A DNA stretch of 18,003 bases from CAZCVI01 sp964502145 (GCA_964502145.1 CAZCVI010000120.1:1-18003), one strand, 5' to 3'; shown: positions 8,104 through 15,310, counted from the first letter of the stretch. The notes: generated by a model not told the origin, from the sequence alone. A program made the numbers and translations.

Positions 8104-8207
8104 ACAAAATCGTCTTGTGGCAAGACAATGTCAGTCCAAAATCGTCCTGCATGAAGACGATTTTGGAATATTTCTCCAGAAATTGTTTTACATGAAGACC
8201 ATCTTGG
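8104..8207. repeat. Three imperfect copies of a ~31-bp palindromic unit (operator-like)
   Basis: The middle copy (8136-8166) is a perfect 11-bp inverted repeat, CCAAAATCGTC and GACGATTTTGG, around the 9-nt loop ctgcatgaa. The upstream copy (about 8104-8134) shares CAAAATCGTC and AAGAC and contains its own 6-bp palindrome GTCTTG-TGG-CAAGAC (8112-8126). The downstream copy (8176-8207) shares CCAnAAAT, CATGAAGAC and TTGG, with one inserted base and several transitions. Copies start 32 and 40 nt apart. The third copy contains the -35 box of the next gene, so binding of a regulator there would block RNA polymerase. That role is inference. Confidence 0.75.
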
Positions 8208-8215
8208 TTTATAAT
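8187..8215 (+). promoter_or_regulatory. Promoter of the DUF4143-type ATPase gene
   Basis: TTTACA (8187-8192) and TATAAT (8210-8215) are separated by 17 nt. Transcription would begin near 8222, giving a leader of about 13 nt that includes GAGG at 8226-8229, 5 nt before the ATG. The -35 box lies inside the third copy of the palindromic unit. Confidence 0.75.
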
Positions 8216-8234
8216 TATATAAACAGAGGTCAAT

Positions 8235-9467
8235 ATGGAAAAATATTTTGAAGAATGGACAGAATACGCGGCAGAAAAAGAACTCAAAGCCCGCTATATT
8301 TCATATAATTTATTGGAGCTTGCCGAGAAGAAAATTATTCTTATTAACGGCATCAGGAGATCAGGAAAAAGCAGTCTGATGATGTTGCTGATGAAAAATC
8401 TACCGGAAAAATCCGCGTATATCAATCTCGAAGACGAACGAATCCCAAAAGATACCACATCTCTCGACGCCATCATCGGATGGTTCGGCGATAAAGGCTA
8501 TCTATTTTTAGATGAGATTACCGCCATTAACGGGTGGGAAGGATGGCTGGCAAGAATGCATGAACAAACAAAGGGAAAACTGAAAATAATAGCGGCTTCC
8601 TCTGTAAAAACCGTGTCTAATATTGCCAAACCTTTAAGAGGAAGGGTTATTGAATACGAATTCTTCCCCTTGAGTTTCAAAGAATTCCTGGCCTTTAAAA
8701 ATATTAAAATAAAAAAAACCAACGCTGGTGAAGGCATAATTGAAAAGGCATTGTCGGAATACCTGACCTTCGGCGGATATCCTGAAGTGGTGCAGTGCGC
8801 CAATGATACGGATAAAACACTGATACTGTTATCCTATTATAGAGATATTGTCGCCCTGGATATTGCTGAAAAATCCAAAACCAGTTTATCCTTCGTAAAT
8901 ATGATAACCCGTTACTTGATCGACTCGACACTCTTTTCTGCTTCAAAATGCCACAATTTCTTAAAATCTGTCGGGATTAAAACCGGGAAAGAAAAAATAT
9001 TAGACCTGGAAAAAATCGCGGAACTGTCATACCTGTTTTTTTTCATCCCTATATTTTCCTTCAACGTAAAAGATCAATTCCAATATCCAAGAAAAGTATA
9101 TCCTGGCGATACGGGATTCATCCATTCCGTATCAAGGGAAAAAGGCATGGGACGAATCTATGAAAATGCCGTATTTCTCAGCCTAAGAAGAAATTTGAAA
9201 CCGGATGAAGAGATCAATCATTGGAAGGACAAAGACGGTTACGAAGTGGATTTTGTTATCAGAAAAGGACTTCAGGTGGAACATATTATCCAGGTCAGTA
9301 TGGGAACCGAGATAAAAGACCGGGAGTTTCGGGCCGGTATTAAGGCGGCCAAAGAATTTAATAAAGATGAAATCATCCTGATCGGGGATAATGAAGGGGT
9401 TGAGCATAGAGAAGGGGTTACCTTCAAACTCATTCCCTTTCGCCAGTGGTTTTTGCCCCAGAATTAA
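8235..9467 (+). CDS. AAA_14 / DUF4143-type ATPase with degenerate PD-(D/E)XK-like C-terminus
   Basis: The 410-residue protein has Walker A GIRRSGKS (39-46) and Walker B YLFLDEI with Asp93-Glu94, followed by AASS (sensor 1 position), LRGRVIEYEFFPLSFKEFL and YLTFGGYPEVV. These are the hallmarks of the large AAA_14 plus DUF4143 ATPase family. The C-terminal part holds YENAVFLSL, DGYEVDFVI and IIQVSMG, which match the restriction-endonuclease-like fold of these proteins. The catalytic lysine position reads Ser (QVS), so nuclease activity is unlikely. The biological role of this widespread family is poorly known; copies are often numerous in one genome and look horizontally acquired. It is transcribed alone from its own promoter. 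Composition appears more AT-rich than parC or gltX, consistent with an accessory gene. Confidence 0.85.
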   Translation: MEKYFEEWTEYAAEKELKARYISYNLLELAEKKIILINGIRRSGKSSLMMLLMKNLPEKSAYINLEDERIPKDTTSLDAIIGWFGDKGYLFLDEITAINGWEGWLARMHEQTKGKLKIIAASSVKTVSNIAKPLRGRVIEYEFFPLSFKEFLAFKNIKIKKTNAGEGIIEKALSEYLTFGGYPEVVQCANDTDKTLILLSYYRDIVALDIAEKSKTSLSFVNMITRYLIDSTLFSASKCHNFLKSVGIKTGKEKILDLEKIAELSYLFFFIPIFSFNVKDQFQYPRKVYPGDTGFIHSVSREKGMGRIYENAVFLSLRRNLKPDEEINHWKDKDGYEVDFVIRKGLQVEHIIQVSMGTEIKDREFRAGIKAAKEFNKDEIILIGDNEGVEHREGVTFKLIPFRQWFLPQN

Positions 9468-9554
9468 GTATATTGTTTTATAGAATCGATAGAAAAAAAT
9501 GTTTTCCATCTTTTAACAATGCTTCCGGTGATTGGCGGAAAAATTAGGCCGCTA

Positions 9555-9620
9555 CCTCCGGCGGCCAGCGGGCTATTTCGAGAAACCGCCCCCTCGACTC
9601 CCACAAAGCTTTTGCTATTT
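9555..9620. repeat. Dispersed CCTCCGGCGGCC hairpin element, copy B
   Basis: The ends are those of copy A: CCTCCGGCGGCCAG at the start, TTTCGAGAAA in the centre, AAAGCTTTTGCTATTT at the end. The arm is different (cgggcta against ccgcccc), giving an imperfect stem of two 4-bp blocks with an internal loop. It lies between the two ATPase genes, in the same orientation as copy A. Confidence 0.7.
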
Positions 9621-9680
9621 TCTCAGCTATATATATTAAAACGGAAGAACGTACATCTGGATTTTTTGTCTGGTATCTGC

Positions 9681-9686
9681 TACAAT
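9681..9686 (+). promoter_or_regulatory. Candidate -10 box of the RecF-like ATPase gene
   Basis: TACAAT ends only 7 nt before the ATG at 9694. Transcription would start about at that ATG, so the mRNA would be leaderless or translation would begin at Met11 (9724), which has a weak AGAGA upstream. No clear -35 is visible. Confidence 0.4.
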
Positions 9687-9693
9687 AATAGGT

Positions 9694-11109
9694 ATGAAAA
9701 ATGAAAACGACAGAGATCGTGTTATGAAGTTATTGCACTTTAAATCCTATCCAGCCATAAGCGTAAAACGATTAACCCTTCATTCTATCAAATGCTTTCA
9801 GCATGTGGAACTAGATTTCTCCCAAAACAACCAAACACCATCTTGGACAGTCATCGTTGGCGATAATGGCGTGGGCAAAACCACTATATTACATGCTATT
9901 GCCCTATGTGCTATTGGACCGGAACTGGCTTCCAAGAGCATTCCTTTTCCCGACAATATGGTGAGCGTGGGTTTTACTAGCGGATACATGGAAACCGTTT
10001 TTCAAATCGCAACCGAAAATGACCCGGATGCATCAATAACTATCCGCTTGAACATTGAGAAAGGCAGTAAAACCTTCAATATCTCCCTAAATGGCGTTAA
10101 TAAAAACGCCGAAATAATAAAACAATTCATCGCCGCTCGGAATTATACTGGTTTTGACGGTTGGTTTGTCGCGGGCTACGGCGCCGTTCGCAATTTACTC
10201 TTCACCGATCAACCCTCCAAATCTACCCGCCAAGATATCGTCATTGATCGCGTCTCCTCCCTGTTTAACCCAGCCCGAATTCTCATCGATCCCGCGTCCC
10301 TTTATCGGTTCCTTTCCGGCGACACCTCCCCTTTCAAAGAACTGGGCGCACCTGACAGATTGGAAACCGAAACCATAGACCAAATCAGAACCCTCCTCGA
10401 TAAACTACTACCCATGATTCACTTCTTAGAGACCAATGGCACCGAAACCCTGGCTACCGATTTTGGCAATGTCCCCATTTCCGAATTAAGTGAAGGATAT
10501 AAAAGCATGCTCTCCTGGCTAACCCACCTGATCGTTCACCTTTTACGTGCCGTGAAATGGACCGGCAATATCCATACAGTCAAGGGAATCGTGCTGATTG
10601 ACGAGGTTGACCTGCACCTCCACCCCGGCTGGCAACAAGATGTAATTCCTTTATTGAGAGAGTGTTTCCCCAATCTGCAATTCATTGGCTGCACTCATTC
10701 CCCCATGACTGTCGGCGGTGTAGATGAAGGTAATATTATATTATTAGAACGCGAAGGCTCTGAGATTCGCGTGAATCAAGATTTACCCTCTATTAGAGGA
10801 TGGCGGGCCGATCAAATCCTTACCAGCCCCATCTTTGGCTTAAAATCATCACGAGATAAAAAAACCCAAGACATGATCGAAGAATACAAAACCTTAATCT
10901 CCTTATCCCAACTTACACAAACACAAGCACAACGACTCCACTACCTCCGCACCATTATCTCCGACACCCTGCCCAGCACCGGTGAAACTGAAGTGCAACG
11001 AGAAGCATTCCGAATCATCAAGGAAACCATGGAAGACTACTTCAATAAACAAACACCCGAACGAAAACAAGCACTGCTTGATGAAATCAAGAGACAATTG
11101 CAACAATAA
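9694..11109 (+). CDS. ABC/RecF-like AAA ATPase (AAA_21-type, no TOPRIM)
   Basis: The 471-residue protein starts with the ISVKRLTLHSIKCF beta-strand typical of SMC/RecF-like ATPases. It has Walker A GDNGVGKT (56-63), a VAGYGAVR motif, an ABC signature variant LSEGY (265-269), Walker B VLIDEVD with Asp303-Glu304, the HLHP D-loop and His335 in the switch motif CTHSP. The last 90 residues are helical and charged (about 380-471). There is no room for a TOPRIM domain, so it is not a full OLD nuclease. The build resembles ATPase subunits such as PtuA of Septu, which act with a separate effector, but no HNH gene follows; only a 53-aa frame does. Start is uncertain: ATG 9694 has no proper ribosome binding site, and Met11 (9724) is the alternative. 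A defence role is inference. Confidence 0.8.
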   Translation: MKNENDRDRVMKLLHFKSYPAISVKRLTLHSIKCFQHVELDFSQNNQTPSWTVIVGDNGVGKTTILHAIALCAIGPELASKSIPFPDNMVSVGFTSGYMETVFQIATENDPDASITIRLNIEKGSKTFNISLNGVNKNAEIIKQFIAARNYTGFDGWFVAGYGAVRNLLFTDQPSKSTRQDIVIDRVSSLFNPARILIDPASLYRFLSGDTSPFKELGAPDRLETETIDQIRTLLDKLLPMIHFLETNGTETLATDFGNVPISELSEGYKSMLSWLTHLIVHLLRAVKWTGNIHTVKGIVLIDEVDLHLHPGWQQDVIPLLRECFPNLQFIGCTHSPMTVGGVDEGNIILLEREGSEIRVNQDLPSIRGWRADQILTSPIFGLKSSRDKKTQDMIEEYKTLISLSQLTQTQAQRLHYLRTIISDTLPSTGETEVQREAFRIIKETMEDYFNKQTPERKQALLDEIKRQLQQ

Positions 11110-11135
11110 CAGCTCAACCAAAGGGAAACCGAGAA

Positions 11136-11297
11136 ATGGTTCATGTTGAAATAACAGATATCGCTAACCAATACGAAATATGGCGCAATACCGCACTGCA
11201 CAAACATAAAAACTCCATCCCTACCTGGGATGAATGGCAAAATTCTGCCCAAAAAGCGACCACGGAAGCAATCACCGTTTTCCACGAAACTACTTGA
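11136..11297 (+). CDS. 53-aa hypothetical protein behind the RecF-like ATPase
   Basis: ATG 11136 follows the ATPase stop by 26 nt and has AAGGGA (11121-11126) 9 nt upstream, better than the ATPase's own site. The product has three Trp (16, 31, 34), four His and no Cys, and contains IPTWDEWQNSAQKATTEAI. I do not recognise a family; it lacks HNH or zinc-finger motifs. Its last 8 nt overlap the end of lpxB, which converges from the other strand. It may be an intact small partner of the ATPase, or the remnant of a longer partner cut off at the lpxB junction. Confidence 0.55.
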   Translation: MVHVEITDIANQYEIWRNTALHKHKNSIPTWDEWQNSAQKATTEAITVFHETT

Positions 11298-12429
11298 GGT
11301 GCAAATCCGCTGTTATTTTGCGGCGGATAATTTCCGGGGGAAAAGAATCTTGCGCCAACTCCTGCCGAATAGCATCAAAATGAACCAACATCTCCGCCCG
11401 TACCCCCGGGTCTGTTAGAATACGCCGCATTTCTACCACGATATTCTCCGCCGTGAAATTTTGCTGGATCAACTCCCGCACTACCTCTTTCCCAGCTAAA
11501 ATATTGACAATAGAATAAAGCGCAATCTTAACAAACCGCTTGCCTAACTTATAAGAAAGCGGATTAACCCGATATACCGCCACAAACGGCACACCCAAAA
11601 TTGCAATCTCCAGATTCGACGTGCCACACGTGGTCAATACAATGTCCGCGGCATTAATTAAATTATACCCTTCCGACTGCGGCACAATAGACACCGACAC
11701 CGCGCTCCGTTGTAAATAATACCGGATCAACGAGACATCAATATTGTCCGCTTTTAATAAACAGAGCGTCAATGTAAACTCGTTCGTTAACCGTTCCATA
11801 GCAACCAGCATTTCCGGCAAAAGAAAATCGATCTCCGAACGACGACTGCCCGGTAACAAACATACTACCAATTCCTGGGCCCCGATCTGACGCTTCTGCC
11901 GGAACAACTCCCTGGATTCGGTCACCCGGATCATCGGCACCATCGGATGCCCCGTATAAGTAAACGGAACCTCTTCCCGTTGATAAATAGGAATTTCAAA
12001 CGGAAAAATAATAAAAAGATGGTCCACATATTTCTTGATCGTATGAACCCGCGAGTACCGCCACGCCCAAACTGTCGGACTGATATAATAATAAACCGGT
12101 ATACCCGCTTTCTTAAATTTTTTAGCCAACCTGAGATTAAAGTCTGGATAATCAATCAATAAAACCGCCACTGCCTTTCGCGCTACCGTGGTTTTCACCA
12201 GAACATTCATCACCCGCTTTAATTTGCGAATACTCGAAACCACCTCGATAATCCCTACCACCGCTAACTCTTTGTTATGGAACAACAGTTCCACCCCCTT
12301 TTCCGCCATCTTATCGCCACCCACACCGAAAAAATGAACCGGGGTATTGGCGCGTTGAAACACGTCAACAATCTGGGCCGCATAATTTTCAGCCGAATTT
12401 TCAGCCGCTACAATCAGGAGTTCATTCAT
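11290..12429 (-). CDS. lpxB: Lipid-A-disaccharide synthase
   Basis: This is a GT19 glycosyltransferase of the inner membrane face; it joins UDP-2,3-diacylglucosamine and lipid X to form the lipid A disaccharide. Seen here: LIVAAENSAENYAAQIV at the N-terminus, FGVGGDKM, VVGIIEVV, the diagnostic LIDYPDFNLRLAKK and YYISPTVWAWRYSR, PFE and TGHPM, then LLPGSRRSEI and CGTSNLEIAILGVPFVAVYR in the second Rossmann half. Length 379 matches the family (about 380). It starts 50 nt after the pseudopilin-like gene and is probably the last gene of that operon; its own ribosome binding site (GAAGAG) is weak. The stop overlaps the 3' end of the 53-aa frame on the other strand. Confidence 0.96.
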   Translation of the reverse strand: MNELLIVAAENSAENYAAQIVDVFQRANTPVHFFGVGGDKMAEKGVELLFHNKELAVVGIIEVVSSIRKLKRVMNVLVKTTVARKAVAVLLIDYPDFNLRLAKKFKKAGIPVYYYISPTVWAWRYSRVHTIKKYVDHLFIIFPFEIPIYQREEVPFTYTGHPMVPMIRVTESRELFRQKRQIGAQELVVCLLPGSRRSEIDFLLPEMLVAMERLTNEFTLTLCLLKADNIDVSLIRYYLQRSAVSVSIVPQSEGYNLINAADIVLTTCGTSNLEIAILGVPFVAVYRVNPLSYKLGKRFVKIALYSIVNILAGKEVVRELIQQNFTAENIVVEMRRILTDPGVRAEMLVHFDAIRQELAQDSFPPEIIRRKITADLHLK

Positions 12430-12479
12430 GCTCTTCTATTACTTCTTTTGCTTTTTTCGTTTTGGGGAAAGTATATGGC

Positions 12480-13115
12480 TTAAATTTCTTCTTCTGAACT
12501 GTCCGGCGCTGTTTCTGGAGAGCGGGAATGTTCCGTGGTGTCAGCCGAGCCCGCAGAGTCCTTGGATTCCGTGGCTTTAGAGGTATCTTCCGCAGCAGGG
12601 GAGCCCGGTTGGTCCAAATATCTTAATTCCGGCATTTCCTTGTCTATTTGTTCGCCAATGAAGACCGCCCATTCGTTATAGCGCTTTTTCTTGCGGTATT
12701 CCAGGAACCCTTCATCTGGCGAAGTAGAACACACACCAATTAACATCGCTTGACTGAGATATTGTCCCAGTAGTTCTTCCGGGACAATCAGCAATCCTTT
12801 TTTGCCTGCTTGGCCTTCCTGCATCACTACATTCCAATTCCCTTCTTTTGTCATTGGGTCTTTATAGCGTTGGCGCAAGAATTTCTTTTCCACCAATTCG
12901 TCCAGATTCTGCGGGCTCACGCCGGCATTTTTCGCCTTGTATTGTTCCAGGGCCGAGACATATTGGCGGGCGCGGAAGAGTAATTCTTGTTCCAGGTCCC
13001 GTTGGATTTCCGTCTCCCACATGCTGCGGGCTTTTAAAGACAGAATAATAAAAAGATTAACCGTCAGTATCGCAGCCAGAAGCGCGTATCCCTTGGTGGA
13101 ACGTTTATGTTTCAT
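12480..13115 (-). CDS. Type II secretion pseudopilin-like protein lacking Glu5
   Basis: I place the start at ATG 13115 because AAGGAG stands 4 nt upstream and the frame then begins 7 nt after gspG. A longer start at 13184 would overlap gspG by 62 nt. The 211-residue product begins MKHKRSTKG followed by YALLAAILTVNLFIILSL, a prepilin-like N-terminus with a peptidase site after Gly9. The +5 position is Ala, not the usual Glu. The globular part has LLFRARQYVSALEQYKAKN, NLDELVEKKFLRQRYKDPMTKEG and W, a pattern seen in T2SSG-like proteins. The last 45 residues are a low-complexity Ser/Glu/Pro/Thr tail. It probably works with the GspG-like protein in a type II secretion or pilus-like assembly; which one cannot be decided here, as no other gsp/pil gene is in view. 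Confidence 0.8.
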   Translation of the reverse strand: MKHKRSTKGYALLAAILTVNLFIILSLKARSMWETEIQRDLEQELLFRARQYVSALEQYKAKNAGVSPQNLDELVEKKFLRQRYKDPMTKEGNWNVVMQEGQAGKKGLLIVPEELLGQYLSQAMLIGVCSTSPDEGFLEYRKKKRYNEWAVFIGEQIDKEMPELRYLDQPGSPAAEDTSKATESKDSAGSADTTEHSRSPETAPDSSEEEI

Positions 13116-13122
13116 AGTCTCC

Positions 13123-13527
13123 TTAAAAATCCTGATAATTGCCACCGTCCGCGCTCGTCTCTTCCGAGGCGGATTTAACATCAATAATCCCTTCCGCGAT
13201 CTCCGGGTCGAAATCTTCCCCGTCTACCGGCTCGAAATGAATCAATTTCCAATCCGTGTTTTTGGCAATCGGGTCCACCGGAATTTTACGCAAATATTTC
13301 GCCGTGACCAAGTCTTCCAGGGAGGACGGATACTTTTTCTTGTCGTAATAGTATTTATTAATCGCGTCGCGAATCTGGAACAGATTCTCTTTGAGTACCG
13401 CCTCGTTGGCTTTTTTGATAGAGTTCCTGTAGATAGGCATGATGATCGAGACCAAGATACCGATCAGTACCAACACAATGGTTATTTCAATTAACGTAAA
13501 TCCCTTTTGCCTCAATCTTTTTTTCAT
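13123..13527 (-). CDS. gspG: Major pseudopilin GspG-like protein
   Basis: The 134-residue product starts MKKRLRQKG and then FTLIEITIVLVLIGILVSII, a classic prepilin leader with cleavage after Gly9 and Glu at mature position 5. Downstream features are LFQIRDAINKYYYDKKKYPSSLEDLV, KYLRKIPVDPI, and a C-terminal GIIDVKSASEETSADGGNYQDF, the calcium-binding loop typical of GspG. (Stretches are quoted in parts.) GspG forms the shaft of the type II secretion pseudopilus. It is first in a probable operon with the second pseudopilin-like gene (7-nt gap) and lpxB. No ribosome binding site precedes the ATG; a TATAAT ends 6 nt before it, suggesting leaderless mRNA. Confidence 0.92.
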   Translation of the reverse strand: MKKRLRQKGFTLIEITIVLVLIGILVSIIMPIYRNSIKKANEAVLKENLFQIRDAINKYYYDKKKYPSSLEDLVTAKYLRKIPVDPIAKNTDWKLIHFEPVDGEDFDPEIAEGIIDVKSASEETSADGGNYQDF

Positions 13528-13533
13528 AGTAGT

Positions 13534-13539
13534 ATTATA
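13534..13539 (-). promoter_or_regulatory. Candidate -10 box of the gspG operon
   Basis: TATAAT read on the minus strand ends 6 nt before the gspG ATG, so transcription would start at or next to the A of the start codon. The -35 region is only AT-rich, without a good hexamer. The lack of a Shine-Dalgarno sequence supports a leaderless message. Confidence 0.5.
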
Positions 13540-13591
13540 GCATAATTTTTAAAATAAAAAAATATCTTTCCTCCAATCGCCCCGGCAGGTA

Positions 13592-13717
13592 AAAAAAAAG
13601 ACCCCCACGAATTACACGAATTTACACGAATTAAAGGAATTAAAAGAAAGTAAAAAAGAACCTCTCTTTTCGCGTAAATTCGTGTAAATTCGTGATAATT
13701 CGTGGGCCCCTCTTTTT
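13592..13717. repeat. Long inverted repeat built of CACGAATT repeats
   Basis: CCCACGAATTA plus CACGAATTTACACGAATT (13604-13632) pairs with 13677-13706 to form a 29-bp stem with a single bulged base (13695) and a 44-nt loop. Outside the stem, a run of nine A precedes the left arm (13592-13600) and TCTTTTTT follows the right arm. On either strand the RNA would therefore be a hairpin followed by U. It looks like a bidirectional terminator, yet it lies between divergent genes, between their two promoters. Confidence 0.85.
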
Positions 13718-13725
13718 TATTGCTC

Positions 13726-13754
13726 TTTACCTTTTCTATTATATATCGTATAAT
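13726..13754 (+). promoter_or_regulatory. Promoter and 5' hairpin of gltX-rlmB
   Basis: TTTACC (13726-13731) and a perfect TATAAT (13749-13754) are 17 nt apart. The start would be near 13761, where ACCGG-TTGAG-CCGGT (13761-13775) can fold into a small hairpin at the very 5' end of the mRNA, of the kind that protects transcripts. The leader is about 59 nt. Confidence 0.7.
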
Positions 13755-13819
13755 TTATATACCGGTTGAGCCGGTGAAAAGGAAAAAACAGATAAATTCA
13801 GATAAACGAGGTATTAACC

Positions 13820-15289
13820 ATGCGCTTACGATTTGCTCCATCACCCACTGGCTTTGTCCATGTGGGCAATGCCAGAACTGCATTATTCAATTATTTACAC
13901 GCCAAACGCCATGACGGAAAACTGGTGCTCCGCATCGAAGATACAGATGTGGAACGTTCCCGAAAAGAATATGAAGAGAATTTAATCCGCGACATGAAAT
14001 GGCTGGGTATAAACTGGGATGAAGGCCCAGACACAGGCGGCGAATTCGCCCCTTACCGGCAATCCGAACGAATCGACATCTATCAGGACTATGCCCGCCA
14101 ATTGATTGATAATGACTATGCGTATTATTGTTTCTGTTCCCCCGAAGATTTGCAAAAGGAAAAAGAAGAAGCGGCTTTATTGGGTGATTCTTCCGGTGCT
14201 TCCGGGTATTCTGGCAAGTGTCGTAACCTGGACCGCGAGGAATCAAAAAAGCGCGTGGCCGCTGGCGAAGCCGCTACCGTTCGTCTGGTTATCCCCGCCA
14301 ATACGACCATCGAATTCCACGATCTTGTCCGGGGCAAAGTGAGTTTTGATTCTAATTTGCTCAGCGATCCCGTGATTCTTCGTTCTTCTGGTATTCCCGC
14401 TTATAATTTCTCCGTGGTTATTGATGATCATTTAATGGGGATTACCGTAGTTATTCGTGGCGAGGATCATATTTCCAATACAGCACGGCAGATTGTATTG
14501 TATCAAGCCCTGGATTTTGAGATTCCCAAGTTCGCCCATCTTTCCATGGTCATGGGTGAAGACAATACCAAACTTTCCAAGCGACATGGTTCCACCTCCT
14601 TGTTGCAGTTCCGCGAGCAGGGGTATTTGCCCGAAGCCTTGTTTAATTATCTCGCTCTGCTCGGTTGGTCGCCCGGTGGTACGTCCGAGGTGTTGACCAA
14701 AGAGATGTTGGAAAAGAGTTTTAACCTCAAAAAAGTATCCAAATCCGCTGCTATTTTTGATTATCAGAAATTGAAGTTCCTGAACCGCGAGCATTTACGT
14801 TTAAAAACAGACCGCGAACTGGGTGAATTGCTCAAACCGTTTATGTTACATGCCGGGTTCCAGTTCGGGCCCGACGAAGCCGTGATCCTCTGGCTGGGCA
14901 AAGCCGCTAAAGTTCTGTCTAATTACAATTATCTATTAGGCGAGATTGCCGCCGATTTTAAACAGTTCACAGCCTTTAATTGTCCCGAAAGTGTCCAGGC
15001 CCAAATAAAGGGTTCCCCCAGTGCAGCCCCAGTAGTCGCGATTTTTCAGCAGGAAGTCCAAGCCCTGACTTCGCCCGTGACCTTTGCCCAGGTCGGTGAG
15101 ATCACGCAAAAGATTCAGGCCCAGTTGGGAATTAAAGGAAAAGAGTTGTATCATCCCATTCGTTTGGTTTTAACTGGGAAGGAGTCAGGCATTGAATTAA
15201 AAGATTTTATACCTATTATTGAAGAGGGTGCCATGTTGAATATCACCCCTTCAATTAAGAACATGCGGGACCGGTTGGCCTCGTTTTAA
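13820..15289 (+). CDS. gltX: Glutamate--tRNA ligase
   Basis: This is a class I aminoacyl-tRNA synthetase that charges tRNA-Glu. The 489-residue protein opens MRLRFAPSPTGFVHVGNART with the HIGH motif as HVGN (14-17); KLSKR (251-255) is the KMSKS motif. A zinc site of the CxC...YxxxC type is present (Cys104, Cys106, Tyr130, Cys134), as in many bacterial GluRS. RIEDTD (38-43) and the GEDHISNTARQ region of the active site are intact. The C-terminal helical anticodon-binding domain is complete. GAGG stands 8 nt before the ATG. It is followed by rlmB after 21 nt, so the two are probably co-transcribed. Nothing in the window shows whether it also makes Glu-tRNA-Gln. Confidence 0.97.
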   Translation: MRLRFAPSPTGFVHVGNARTALFNYLHAKRHDGKLVLRIEDTDVERSRKEYEENLIRDMKWLGINWDEGPDTGGEFAPYRQSERIDIYQDYARQLIDNDYAYYCFCSPEDLQKEKEEAALLGDSSGASGYSGKCRNLDREESKKRVAAGEAATVRLVIPANTTIEFHDLVRGKVSFDSNLLSDPVILRSSGIPAYNFSVVIDDHLMGITVVIRGEDHISNTARQIVLYQALDFEIPKFAHLSMVMGEDNTKLSKRHGSTSLLQFREQGYLPEALFNYLALLGWSPGGTSEVLTKEMLEKSFNLKKVSKSAAIFDYQKLKFLNREHLRLKTDRELGELLKPFMLHAGFQFGPDEAVILWLGKAAKVLSNYNYLLGEIAADFKQFTAFNCPESVQAQIKGSPSAAPVVAIFQQEVQALTSPVTFAQVGEITQKIQAQLGIKGKELYHPIRLVLTGKESGIELKDFIPIIEEGAMLNITPSIKNMRDRLASF

Positions 15290-15310
15290 AAAGGAAACCA
15301 GGAACACATC

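Noticed and set aside
7750..8131. Minus-strand open stretch through the 99-bp repeats (33-residue periodic peptide)
   Set aside because: The repeat length is a multiple of three, which keeps a frame open by chance; there is no ATG and no ribosome binding site.
9694..11109. OLD-family nuclease
   Set aside because: No TOPRIM domain can be found after the ATPase; the remaining 90 residues are helical and charged.
9694..11297. Septu (PtuAB) system
   Set aside because: The ATPase is similar in build to PtuA, but no HNH nuclease gene follows and the 53-aa frame has no HNH or Cys motifs.
13116..13184. Longer N-terminus for the second pseudopilin-like gene
   Set aside because: The extension overlaps gspG by 62 nt and hides the prepilin leader; AAGGAG just upstream of 13115 marks the real start.
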